Assembly: GCA_964635325.1 (NCBI GenBank)
Contig: CAZWOL010000001.1
Location: 1-64,000 of the forward strand
Direction of reading: 5' to 3'
Length of the DNA stretch: 64,000 bases
Origin: BOG-1112 sp964635325
GTDB lineage: Bacteria; Bdellovibrionota_B; Oligoflexia; Oligoflexales; Bog-1112
The first letter of the stretch is position 1, and the number at the start of each line of letters is the position of its first letter. The notes under the pieces are model-generated. The model made no database searches and was not told where the DNA came from. It saw only the letters and a list, made by a program, of their open reading frames with translations. Shown in pieces: positions 8,947 through 17,424 of this stretch. A program made the translations under genes and the position numbers.

Positions 8947-10338
8947 ATGGATTGGAAAACTTATAAACTTTGGTTAAATTCTTTGCTTCTTTCTGAAGTT
9001 CCCAAAGACTCTCGCTGCCCGTCCTTCGATCAGCTCGTCACTGATTCCCGAGCTATACGTCCTGGAGATTGGTTCATCCCGCTCAAAGGTGAAAATTTCG
9101 ATGGTCACTCCTTTATTGCTCAAGCAATTGCTCAGGGTGCATCCGGTTTTTTTACGGAAAGAGATTTTGAATTTCCGGTTAAGGTTCCGTATCTTCGAGT
9201 TAGCAACACAATGCAGGCCTACCATGCGCTTGCGTCAGGGTGGCGCCAAAGCTTTCCCGCATCTTGCAAAATCGTAGCTCTTACTGGATCAGTAGGTAAG
9301 ACAACCGTCAAGACAATGCTCAATCTCATGCTTTCACATATCGCAAAGACATTTTGTACCCCTGGCAATCAAAACACGGACTTTTCTATTCCCAAGGCCC
9401 TTCTTCAAATGACGCCTGATTACAATTATGGCGTATTTGAATTTGGCGCACGCCGTCCGGGTGACATCTCGTTTCTCACAGAAACCGTTCGACCTGATGT
9501 TGCAGTCTGTCTTAATGTTGCCTCTGCTCATCTTGGTATGTTTGGCAGTCGTGATGTCACGATGAAAACCAAACTTGAGATCATTGGGCACGCTCCCAGT
9601 GACTGCATAGGCGTTTGCTTGTATGATGATTCACAACTTTTACAACAAGCCCAAAAACTTTCTCACAAGCTAATCACATTTGGACATGATGCTAATGCTG
9701 ACGTAGCTATTCTTTCAATACAACATCTCGCATCTGGCACAGAAATTCGTTACAAAGTTTTTGATAAATCTATCAATGTTCTTCTACCAGTCTTTCACGA
9801 ATCCTACCCTATCAATATGGCAGCTGCTCTTGCAGTAGGGCAGGCTCTAAATTTGGATGCGCAAAAGTGTGCTGACGGCCTCAAAGAATTTGCAGGGCTT
9901 AAAGGACGCTATCAAATATTCAAAATGAAGTCCGGACTGACTGTCATAGACGACGCCTACAACGCAAGTCCTGAAAGCATGAAAGCTGGGCTCAGCTCTC
10001 TCAAGCAAAACTTTCCCACGCTTCGAAAAGCACTGATACTCGGCGACATGAGAGAACTTGGCTCAATTACGGAAGAGGCTCATCGCAACATCGGAAAACT
10101 TTGCTCAACTCTTGAGCCTACTTTGTTACTAACTGTGGGAGAGCATTCTCAATGGATTGCAGAAGAAGCCGTGCGCTCTGGACTAAACTCCGAGAATGTG
10201 CTTCGCTTTAATAATGCTGATCAGGTTCTGAAAAATCTTCCACGCCTTTACAAAGATACTGACGTCATCTATGTCAAAGGCTCGTTTGCTATACAGTTGA
10301 ATCGTGTTGTGGAACAAATCATTTCTGAAAACTCGTAG
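8947..10338 (+). CDS. murF: UDP-MurNAc-tripeptide:D-Ala-D-Ala ligase MurF
   Basis: MurF completes the cytosolic UDP-MurNAc-pentapeptide by adding D-Ala-D-Ala. The 463-residue protein has the Mur ligase P-loop GSVGKTT starting at residue 114 with Lys118, GNQNTDFSIP, the EFGARRPGDI segment typical of MurF, and the C-terminal DDAYNASPESM and LGDMRELG motifs. The ATG at 8947 lies four bases after the murE stop and has GGAG eight bases upstream; longer in-frame starts within murE lack this. The ddl gene that would make its D-Ala-D-Ala substrate is not in the cluster. Confidence 0.95.
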   Translation: MDWKTYKLWLNSLLLSEVPKDSRCPSFDQLVTDSRAIRPGDWFIPLKGENFDGHSFIAQAIAQGASGFFTERDFEFPVKVPYLRVSNTMQAYHALASGWRQSFPASCKIVALTGSVGKTTVKTMLNLMLSHIAKTFCTPGNQNTDFSIPKALLQMTPDYNYGVFEFGARRPGDISFLTETVRPDVAVCLNVASAHLGMFGSRDVTMKTKLEIIGHAPSDCIGVCLYDDSQLLQQAQKLSHKLITFGHDANADVAILSIQHLASGTEIRYKVFDKSINVLLPVFHESYPINMAAALAVGQALNLDAQKCADGLKEFAGLKGRYQIFKMKSGLTVIDDAYNASPESMKAGLSSLKQNFPTLRKALILGDMRELGSITEEAHRNIGKLCSTLEPTLLLTVGEHSQWIAEEAVRSGLNSENVLRFNNADQVLKNLPRLYKDTDVIYVKGSFAIQLNRVVEQIISENS

Positions 10339-10350
10339 AGGGTCTTAGCA

Positions 10351-11424
10351 TTGCTTTATAATTTATTACATCAATTTAGCTCAGAACTCAGTGTTCTTAA
10401 TGTTACGCGATATATCACATTTCGTGCAATCATTTCTCTTCTGACGGCACTTCTCTTGAGTGTCGTATTTTCACCCTGGCTTATTCGTAAATTAAAGAGA
10501 AAACAGCTTGGTCAAGTTATTCGTGAAGATGGGCCAAAAAGCCACTTTAGCAAATCAGGTGTGCCAACTATGGGTGGTGCATTGATTATTTTTTCTGTTA
10601 TGGTTCCAGCTTTACTTTGGATCGACTGGAACAATCCCTTTTTGTGGTATTGCATGGTGATTTTTTTCGGTTACGGAACACTTGGTTTTCTCGATGACTA
10701 TAAAAAAATCTCTAAGAAGAACTCGCGAGGGGTGCGTGGAAAAACCAAACTTTTTTGGCAGACGCTACTCGCAAGCATCGTATGCATTGTTCACTACTAT
10801 CTAGAAAAAGACACCATGGTCAGTATTCCATTTCTAAAAATGGTTCATATTGATCTTGGATATTTTTATATTCCGTTTGCAGTCTTCGTTATTGTTGGCA
10901 CAAGTAACGCTGTTAACCTTACAGATGGACTAGATGGTCTTGCCATCGGCCCCGTAATGATTGCTGCTGCTTGTTTTGCAATTTTATCTTATGTCTCCGG
11001 AAATCAAGTCATTGCCAACTATCTGAACTTTCCGTACGTGAAAAATGCAGGTGAGCTTGCTATTTTTGCATCCTGTCTAGTCGGAGCAGGCATGGGTTTT
11101 CTTTGGTACAACTCCTATCCTGCTCAAGTCTTTATGGGAGATGTGGGTTCCTTGCCACTAGGGGGAGCACTTGGTGCCATTGCCGTCTTTGCTAAACACG
11201 AACTCATTCTTGCTGTCATTGGAGGTGTCTTTGTTGTCGAAGCGATCTCTGTCATCAGTCAGGTTGTATCTTTCAAGCTAACGGGGAAACGCATATTTAG
11301 AATGGCACCTATACACCATCACTTTGAGCTCAAAGGTTGGCCAGAACCAAAGGTGATTGTTCGGTTTTGGATCATTTCTGCTGTTCTTGCTTTGATGGGT
11401 TTGCTGAGTTTAAAAATTCGTTGA
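10351..11424 (+). CDS. mraY: Phospho-MurNAc-pentapeptide transferase MraY (lipid I synthesis)
   Basis: MraY transfers phospho-MurNAc-pentapeptide to undecaprenyl phosphate in the inner membrane, forming lipid I. The 357-residue protein has about ten membrane segments, the DGPxSHFSKxGxPTMGG motif near residues 60-80, the paired aspartates D115-D116 (LDDYKK), NLTDGLDGLA, and MAPIHHHFE near the end. The TTG start at 10351 is supported by AGAGGG eight bases upstream and by alignment of the N-terminus with E. coli MraY (TFRAIxSLLTAL). It follows murF by 12 bases. Confidence 0.95.
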   Translation: MLYNLLHQFSSELSVLNVTRYITFRAIISLLTALLLSVVFSPWLIRKLKRKQLGQVIREDGPKSHFSKSGVPTMGGALIIFSVMVPALLWIDWNNPFLWYCMVIFFGYGTLGFLDDYKKISKKNSRGVRGKTKLFWQTLLASIVCIVHYYLEKDTMVSIPFLKMVHIDLGYFYIPFAVFVIVGTSNAVNLTDGLDGLAIGPVMIAAACFAILSYVSGNQVIANYLNFPYVKNAGELAIFASCLVGAGMGFLWYNSYPAQVFMGDVGSLPLGGALGAIAVFAKHELILAVIGGVFVVEAISVISQVVSFKLTGKRIFRMAPIHHHFELKGWPEPKVIVRFWIISAVLALMGLLSLKIR

Positions 11425-11434
11425 GAGAAAAAAA

Positions 11435-12742
11435 ATGAAGTGGCTAATTCTAGGTGCAGGTCGTTCTGGTTTTGGTGCGCAGACTCTATTAAATCATCAT
11501 GGCATTGATGCTCTCATATTCGATGAAAATCGATCCAAAATGAGTGCAGATGTACAAGCAAAAATGATTGCTGACCAAGAGCATCCACTTTTCTTTGCTG
11601 ATGATCTTCATATCGTTCTTAGCCCAGGATTTGCGCTAGACCACCCTCTTGTACTTCGCGCGAAATCACTTCATCAAACGGTGATTTCAGAAATTGACTT
11701 AGCTCTTCGCTATTTTTCTGGTGAAATCATTGCCATCACAGGGACCAACGGTAAATCAACAACAACGATGATGATCGGTCACCTACTAACACAGCTTGGA
11801 TACAATCATGCTGTGGGTGGCAATATCGGAATCTCCGCTTCTGGCCTGCTTGCTGAAAAAAAACCAGACCAATTGGTTTTAGAACTCTCCAGCTACCAAA
11901 TCGAAGCCTCGCACAATCTTCACGCCAAAATTGCTATTATGACGGGAATCACTCCAGACCATCTGCAACGGCACAAGACCCTTCGCAACTATATTGCTGC
12001 CAAATGGACCCTTTTTTCCGAACAGGGACCAAATGACTTTGCGATCATTGAAGAAAATGCTTTTCTGCAAGCACGAGGTTTTGATCTTCCGATACCTAAA
12101 TCAAAGCTAATTTTGATTACAGAACATGATGTCCATACCATTCAAGATCTCTTGAACTTTCGTTGGCAGCACGACAATCTTAATGCACGGCTTGCACTAC
12201 AGGCTGTATCAGCACTGAATGGTCGCACAATTCAAGAACTTGCTCCCTTATTACACAATTACCGAGGTCTACCCTATCGTTGTGAACTTTCAGGAAAACT
12301 AGGTCCATGGTCGATCATCAATGATAGCAAAGGCACAAATGTCGATTCGACAACGCACGCACTTTCCAATGTAGATGGAAAGATCACCCTATTTTTAGGT
12401 GGCCATGGCAAAGGCGAAAGCTTTTTAGAATTTATAAAATATAAAGAAAAAATATCTAAAATCGTTGCTTTCGGAAAGTCAGGTCATCAAGTCAAAGAAG
12501 AGTTAGGTTCATACTTTCCCATACTACATTTTGACACTTTGAATGACGCAATGAACAATCTATCGAAAATTTTTGCTAGTATTGAAGGTGATATTCTTTT
12601 TTCTCCAGCATGTGCGGGCTTCGACGAATTTTCAGATTTTGAAAGCCGCGGTCGTTTCTTCTCAAGTCGCGTGCATGATTTTCTCAAAGCAAACAATGTT
12701 GGACTAGACTATGAACCCCTTTCTGATTTTAAAAAGAGTTGA
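11435..12742 (+). CDS. murD: UDP-MurNAc-L-alanine:D-glutamate ligase MurD
   Basis: MurD adds D-Glu to UDP-MurNAc-L-Ala. The 435-residue protein has the Rossmann-like N-terminal domain (LGAGRSGFGAQ), the P-loop TGTNGKSTT with Lys107, NIGISASGLL, the LELSSYQIE metal and substrate motif, and NDSKGTN in the C-terminal domain. These arrangements distinguish MurD from MurC, E and F. The ATG at 11435 is ten bases after the mraY stop. The 3' end overlaps ftsW by 32 bases. The order mraY-murD-ftsW is canonical. Confidence 0.95.
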   Translation: MKWLILGAGRSGFGAQTLLNHHGIDALIFDENRSKMSADVQAKMIADQEHPLFFADDLHIVLSPGFALDHPLVLRAKSLHQTVISEIDLALRYFSGEIIAITGTNGKSTTTMMIGHLLTQLGYNHAVGGNIGISASGLLAEKKPDQLVLELSSYQIEASHNLHAKIAIMTGITPDHLQRHKTLRNYIAAKWTLFSEQGPNDFAIIEENAFLQARGFDLPIPKSKLILITEHDVHTIQDLLNFRWQHDNLNARLALQAVSALNGRTIQELAPLLHNYRGLPYRCELSGKLGPWSIINDSKGTNVDSTTHALSNVDGKITLFLGGHGKGESFLEFIKYKEKISKIVAFGKSGHQVKEELGSYFPILHFDTLNDAMNNLSKIFASIEGDILFSPACAGFDEFSDFESRGRFFSSRVHDFLKANNVGLDYEPLSDFKKS

Positions 12743-13880
12743 ACTGGTCCTGATCATCGTCACCTGTATGCTGACTGCATACGGACTTCTATCGATTTAT
12801 GCTGCCTCTGCTTTGAAGGGAGTAGAGCTCTATCAGCAACCGCAATTTTTTCTGAAAAAACAATTCCTCGCAATATCTGCCGGATTTATTATCATTTTCA
12901 TTTTGTATCACATTCCATTTTTATGGATTTCTCATCTCACTATTCCATTGCTACTCCTAACTCTAGTCAGTCTAGGCCTTATTTTTGTTCCTGGTATGTA
13001 TTCTAAGGTAGGAGGTGCTTTACGTTGGCTAAATATAAGTGGGGTTCGACTGCAGCCATCTGAATTAGCAAAGATTTCCTTGGTTTTTTTCCTAGCCCGA
13101 AATCTAAGCAGACGCAACGCAAACATCAACAGCCCATTGCACGGTCTAGCTCCAAACTTTCTTGTTTTAGGAATCTTCTCATTCCTCTTACTTCGACAGC
13201 CCGACTTTGGCACGAGCGCGTTGCTAACTTTTGTGACATTCCTGATGCTCTATGTTGCAGGCATTTCACGAAAATTTCTTTTACTCACATGCTCCGTTGG
13301 CATGGCTACCCTGGTTGCTGTGACGCTTGCTGCTCCCTATCGCCTAAAACGCATACTCATTTTCCTCGATCCATGGAGCAACATTCAACGAGAAGGTTTT
13401 CAAATTGTACAAAGCTATCTTGCCTTTAGAAATGGAGGTTTTTGGGGAGTTGGAATGGGCTCGTCCAAACAAAAATTATTTTTCCTCCCTGAGGCTCATA
13501 CAGACTTTATTCTTTCTGTGATCGCTGAAGAGAGCGGCTTTGTAGGCACAATGTTTGTATGTGTGTCGCTTCTGCTGATTGTAGCCTGTGGAGGCTATAT
13601 CACGCTCCATGTCAAAGATCGCTATCAACAGTTTCTCGCATTTGGGCTAACTAGCTTAGTCGCCTTACAAGCCATACTTAATATCGGTGTGGTGATGGGG
13701 ATGCTGCCAACCAAAGGTATTCCGCTGCCTTTTCTTAGCAGTGGTGTAAGTTCTCTTCTTGTCTTCTTCTTCCTAGTTGGTGTATTAGCTCGCATTGGTC
13801 GAGACACACTAAGGACAAATGCAAATGATAGCATCACAAACATTGACAGGCTCCATCCCAACTCTTCTGCAAAGCCATAG
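12711..13880 (+). CDS. ftsW: SEDS peptidoglycan glycosyltransferase FtsW
   Basis: FtsW polymerises lipid II at the septum together with FtsI. The 389-residue protein has about ten membrane segments and SEDS signatures: GALRWLNISGVRLQPSELAK near residue 105, LRQPDFG with the catalytic Asp, EESGF, and PTKGIPLPFLSSG near the C-terminus. The ATG at 12711 lies inside murD, giving a 32-base overlap. The gene overlaps murC by about 56 bases, leaving no room for murG, which normally lies between ftsW and murC. Confidence 0.95.
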   Translation: MNPFLILKRVELVLIIVTCMLTAYGLLSIYAASALKGVELYQQPQFFLKKQFLAISAGFIIIFILYHIPFLWISHLTIPLLLLTLVSLGLIFVPGMYSKVGGALRWLNISGVRLQPSELAKISLVFFLARNLSRRNANINSPLHGLAPNFLVLGIFSFLLLRQPDFGTSALLTFVTFLMLYVAGISRKFLLLTCSVGMATLVAVTLAAPYRLKRILIFLDPWSNIQREGFQIVQSYLAFRNGGFWGVGMGSSKQKLFFLPEAHTDFILSVIAEESGFVGTMFVCVSLLLIVACGGYITLHVKDRYQQFLAFGLTSLVALQAILNIGVVMGMLPTKGIPLPFLSSGVSSLLVFFFLVGVLARIGRDTLRTNANDSITNIDRLHPNSSAKP

Positions 13881-15252
13881 ACTTCATTTTATCGGTATAG
13901 GGGGTAGCGGAATGGCTCCTCTCGCTGAAATCGCTGCCCTGTCGGGTTATACGGTTTCTGGAAGTGATGCCAAAGAATCAACAGTACTGAACCTACTCCG
14001 CAAACATAATATTGCGATCTATGTTGGGCATAACCCAAATGCTTTAGAGGCACTCCGGATATCGAAGGTAGATGCTGTCATATATTCTTCAGCTATTGCG
14101 CAAAACCACCCTGAATGGCTTGCTGCCAAAAGTCTGGGAATCCCATTTTTGCATCGCTCGGATCTACTCCACTTCTTCTTAGAACAAAAAGCACAAGCTG
14201 TAACAATTGCTGGAACAAATGGAAAATCAACAACAACATCAATGGTTGCTTTTCTTCTACACAAAATGGGAAAGTCTCCACTCGCGATAGTCGGAGCACA
14301 AATGAAAGATTGTTCGAGTTTGGTCTATCCTGTGAACAATGAGAATACCTATGCGGTTGCAGAAGCCGATGAATCTGATGGAACATTTTTAAAATTCAGA
14401 CCCTATGTTGGTGTTTTAACAAGCGCAGAATTGGATCATTTGGATTTCTATCGAAACCACGAGCATATATTACAAACATTTCAAAAATACCTTCATAATA
14501 TTCAAGACCATGGAACAGCTGTTTTGGGTATAGATAATACCAACTGCGCTTTTATTGCAAAAAATTACACCCGCAAAAAATTAAGCTATGGTTTTTCGCA
14601 AGATGCAGATCTACAAGCCTATGATTATCAGTGCACAAATGGGCATATTTATTTTTCAATGAATTTCCGTGGACAAAAAGTAAAATGTCACTTTAGATCA
14701 GTAGGACAACACAATGCTTCCAACGCTTTAGCCAGTCTAGCTAGCATTGCTGCCTTAGACCTGAACTTGCAAGACGCTTCGGAAGCACTCTCCCAATTTT
14801 CTGGAGTAAAAAGACGATTAGATCTGATTTTTGAAGATTCAAATCTTAAAATTTACGATGACTATGCACATAATCCTACGAAGATACAAGCTGTACTCAG
14901 AGCTGTCCGTGAGTCATGGCTATCAGCACAGATCATTGTAATTTTTCAGCCACATCGTTATAGTCGTCTAAAAACGTTGTACAATAATTTTGTGGGATCT
15001 TTTTCGGATGCAAGTCTTGTCATTGCTCTTCCTACCTATGGATCGGGCGAGCAAGATGAGACACCGATTCCACATGAGCAACTCGTTCATGACATTTGCA
15101 ACGCATCCAAAGTTTCATGTGTATTTGCTGACAACTTTGACAACGCTGAAAACACTGTCGTCAAAAACATGAAGAAGAATGCTATCATTTTGACATTAGG
15201 AGCTGGTGACATATGGCAATTAGCCTTCCAATTAAAAGAAAGGCTAGGATAA
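13825..15252 (+). CDS. murC: UDP-MurNAc:L-alanine ligase MurC
   Basis: MurC starts stem-peptide synthesis. The 475-residue protein opens with the FIGIGGSGM UDP-binding loop and carries AEADESDGTF, SAELDHLDFY and the C-terminal IYDDYAHNPTKI and FQPHRYSR motifs, which are MurC signatures. The P-loop is GTNGKS at 130-135 where MurC normally reads GTHGKT. A role as the recycling ligase Mpl is less likely given EADESD. The ATG at 13825 is chosen because AAGGA lies nine bases upstream; an ATG two codons earlier sits too close. It overlaps ftsW, and its 3' end overlaps ftsQ by 40 bases. Confidence 0.92.
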   Translation: MIASQTLTGSIPTLLQSHRLHFIGIGGSGMAPLAEIAALSGYTVSGSDAKESTVLNLLRKHNIAIYVGHNPNALEALRISKVDAVIYSSAIAQNHPEWLAAKSLGIPFLHRSDLLHFFLEQKAQAVTIAGTNGKSTTTSMVAFLLHKMGKSPLAIVGAQMKDCSSLVYPVNNENTYAVAEADESDGTFLKFRPYVGVLTSAELDHLDFYRNHEHILQTFQKYLHNIQDHGTAVLGIDNTNCAFIAKNYTRKKLSYGFSQDADLQAYDYQCTNGHIYFSMNFRGQKVKCHFRSVGQHNASNALASLASIAALDLNLQDASEALSQFSGVKRRLDLIFEDSNLKIYDDYAHNPTKIQAVLRAVRESWLSAQIIVIFQPHRYSRLKTLYNNFVGSFSDASLVIALPTYGSGEQDETPIPHEQLVHDICNASKVSCVFADNFDNAENTVVKNMKKNAIILTLGAGDIWQLAFQLKERLG

Positions 15253-16079
15253 AAAATGTCTTAGAACAACAACACATTCAACCCAAGAGACCCATTCCCT
15301 ATTTTAAAATATTCCTATCAATATCCACAAAACTCTGTCTCTTTTTTGCTCTCACACTTCCGCCTATACTTATATTCAAGGCTACAGAAAAACTACTGTT
15401 TCAGAAAAAATTAATATCTGTTGCCAATTTTCATATCGAATTCAAAGGTGAATTTCCGGAGAAAATTCAAAACAAAATATGGAATTCCGTCGACAAAAAT
15501 CTTGCTAAACATAGAGCCACCCTCGATTCTCTCGAAGGCTTCGCACAACAGATACAAGCACAAGAAGGCTTGAGCCAAGTTCATGTTTTTCTAGACATTG
15601 CAAACAAACTTACAATATCAGTATCACCTCGCACTCCTGTCATGACCATCATGACTGACAAAGAGCGATACGTTTCTTCAAATGCTGAAATTTATGAAGA
15701 TACGAATTTCTCTCCCCCTGATCTTCTATATTTAGAAGGAGTGTTTGCGGAAAATCGCAAAGATTTTTCCCTCGACGAAAAGAGTTGCATTACTCTATCA
15801 GATAGAGAGAAAAAGATCATAACTGAAGCTATTCAACTGATGAATATGGGAAAGATGAATGCGACATCTTTTTCTAAAATAGAATACAAGAATTATCGAG
15901 GCTTTTTTGCCACACTTAAAGAGACACCAACCGTGATTGTTTTTGGCAACCCGCCTTTTGACAAACAATTCTCTCGCCTTAGCAAAGTTATCAATGAAGC
16001 CAAAAAGAAGAGCACAGTGCTTAGCAAGATCGAGATTGATTACAATGATAAAGCCTTTATTACCGAACAAAGAATTTAA
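15213..16079 (+). CDS. ftsQ: FtsQ-like cell division protein
   Basis: The 288-residue protein has a basic cytoplasmic region (1-30), one membrane segment (about 33-52) and a periplasmic region ending in IEIDYNDKAFI, resembling the last strand of FtsQ. FtsQ is a bitopic scaffold that recruits FtsL and FtsB. The POTRA region is too divergent to define by eye. The main support is topology and position between murC and ftsA. The ATG at 15213 lies within murC, with AGGAGC about eleven bases upstream. No ddl or murB intervenes, although these usually precede ftsQ. Confidence 0.78.
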   Translation: MAISLPIKRKARIKNVLEQQHIQPKRPIPYFKIFLSISTKLCLFFALTLPPILIFKATEKLLFQKKLISVANFHIEFKGEFPEKIQNKIWNSVDKNLAKHRATLDSLEGFAQQIQAQEGLSQVHVFLDIANKLTISVSPRTPVMTIMTDKERYVSSNAEIYEDTNFSPPDLLYLEGVFAENRKDFSLDEKSCITLSDREKKIITEAIQLMNMGKMNATSFSKIEYKNYRGFFATLKETPTVIVFGNPPFDKQFSRLSKVINEAKKKSTVLSKIEIDYNDKAFITEQRI

Positions 16080-16087
16080 GGACAGAT

Positions 16088-17296
16088 ATGGAAAACATTT
16101 TTGCTTTAGATCTAGGCACTACCAAATTTTGTTTGGGACATCTGCAATTCAGTCACAAAGAATCTGCATTCAATATCGACACCGTAACCGTCACAGCTCA
16201 AGGCATGAATCGAGGGATGATTGCTGATTTTTACGGCGCACAAAAAGCTCTAGCAACGTTGCTAGACTTAGCAGAAAAAGAATTTTCTACGGACATAGAG
16301 CGTATAACACTAGGTGTATCCGGAACTCACCTTAAGAGTACGTTCATCACTGCGCAACTTCCTATGGATAATGACCGTATCGTTAAACCAAAAACTCTTG
16401 AGAAAATTCGAGAACAAATTCGCAACGATCATCACAATGACAAACGCGAGCTGATTCACATATCTCCTCATGGCTATCAGCTAGACGATCGCGAGTGGTT
16501 AGTGAATCCTTTGGGATTTTCAGGAGCAAATCTTGGAGCAAAATATTTTATAATAGAAGCGGATCGTTACTACCTCTCTGATCTCGTCCGTTTGTGTAAC
16601 AGCTGTGGATTAAAGGTCTCAAGCTTAGTATCTGAGCAATACGCTTCGTCTTTAGTCACACTCGAACCTCCTCGCAAAGAGCTTGGCGTTGTTTTACTTG
16701 ATATTGGTGGTGGAACAACCGATGGGATGCTATTCATGAATGGCAAACCCTGCAAAGTCTTCACCGTTAACATCGGAGGAAACCTGATGACTCGGGATCT
16801 CTCTATTGGTTTGGGGATTCCCTTTGACGAAGCGGAGCGCATAAAAGTCATTGGAGGCCTATCTCACAGAGATCGCGAGTATTCGTGGGAAATACGCGAT
16901 CTACAAGGACGAGAATCCAAGATCAATCCCGAACAAGTTTTTGAGATACTGCAAGCACGTATTGTTGAACTTGCAGAACTCGTCAAAAAAGAAATACAGT
17001 CCCATCTCCCCCTTATTCAAGGTGGAGTTATTTTGACTGGAGGAGGCTCAGAGATCCAAGGCATCTCACAGATTTTTCAGCAAGTTCTTCGGATTGCCGT
17101 CGACAGAATAGAACCCGTATTCAAATCTTCGTCTGAAAATCAAGAGGGTTCGAAATTATCTTCAAAATATGCAACTGTATTAGGACTCCTTTATCAAGAG
17201 TATGCGCAGATCAACAGCACTCGCTCCAATATGAATTTAGGAATTTTTGGAAGCCCTTTTATAAAATTTATCAATTGGGTTAAGGAACTCTATTGA
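16088..17296 (+). CDS. ftsA: Cell division actin-like ATPase FtsA
   Basis: FtsA is the actin-fold protein that tethers FtsZ to the inner membrane. The 402-residue protein has the phosphate-1 loop ALDLGTTKFCLG at the start, LLDIGGGTTDG as phosphate-2, GGNLMTRDL and the adenosine motif LTGGGSEIQGI. The last fifteen or so residues (FGSPFIKFINWVKELY) form the expected amphipathic membrane-targeting helix. The ATG at 16088 has AAGGA about five bases upstream and follows ftsQ by eight bases. The next 128 bases to ftsZ hold a strong promoter. Confidence 0.95.
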   Translation: MENIFALDLGTTKFCLGHLQFSHKESAFNIDTVTVTAQGMNRGMIADFYGAQKALATLLDLAEKEFSTDIERITLGVSGTHLKSTFITAQLPMDNDRIVKPKTLEKIREQIRNDHHNDKRELIHISPHGYQLDDREWLVNPLGFSGANLGAKYFIIEADRYYLSDLVRLCNSCGLKVSSLVSEQYASSLVTLEPPRKELGVVLLDIGGGTTDGMLFMNGKPCKVFTVNIGGNLMTRDLSIGLGIPFDEAERIKVIGGLSHRDREYSWEIRDLQGRESKINPEQVFEILQARIVELAELVKKEIQSHLPLIQGGVILTGGGSEIQGISQIFQQVLRIAVDRIEPVFKSSSENQEGSKLSSKYATVLGLLYQEYAQINSTRSNMNLGIFGSPFIKFINWVKELY

Positions 17297-17361
17297 AACC
17301 ACAAAGCATCGATTCTCACCAAACCAACACTCCCTATCTAACAAGAATCGCCGTCAAGACA

Positions 17362-17391
17362 TTGACACTTCAACTCTAGCCTTCTTATAAT
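17362..17391 (+). promoter_or_regulatory. Consensus sigma-70 promoter for ftsZ
   Basis: A perfect -35 TTGACA at 17362-17367 and a perfect -10 TATAAT at 17386-17391 are separated by 18 bases. Transcription would start near 17398, about 27 bases ahead of the ftsZ ATG. It lies in the only gap above 100 bases inside the division cluster, so ftsZ is probably transcribed above the level of the upstream operon. Confidence 0.8.
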
Positions 17392-17424
17392 TTTAAAGAA
17401 CACAAATTTTTTGCGAGGTCAGAT

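Noticed and set aside
13825..15252. Mpl (recycling ligase) instead of MurC
   Set aside because: EADESDGTF and the position between ftsW and ftsQ favour MurC; Mpl normally has EADEYD.
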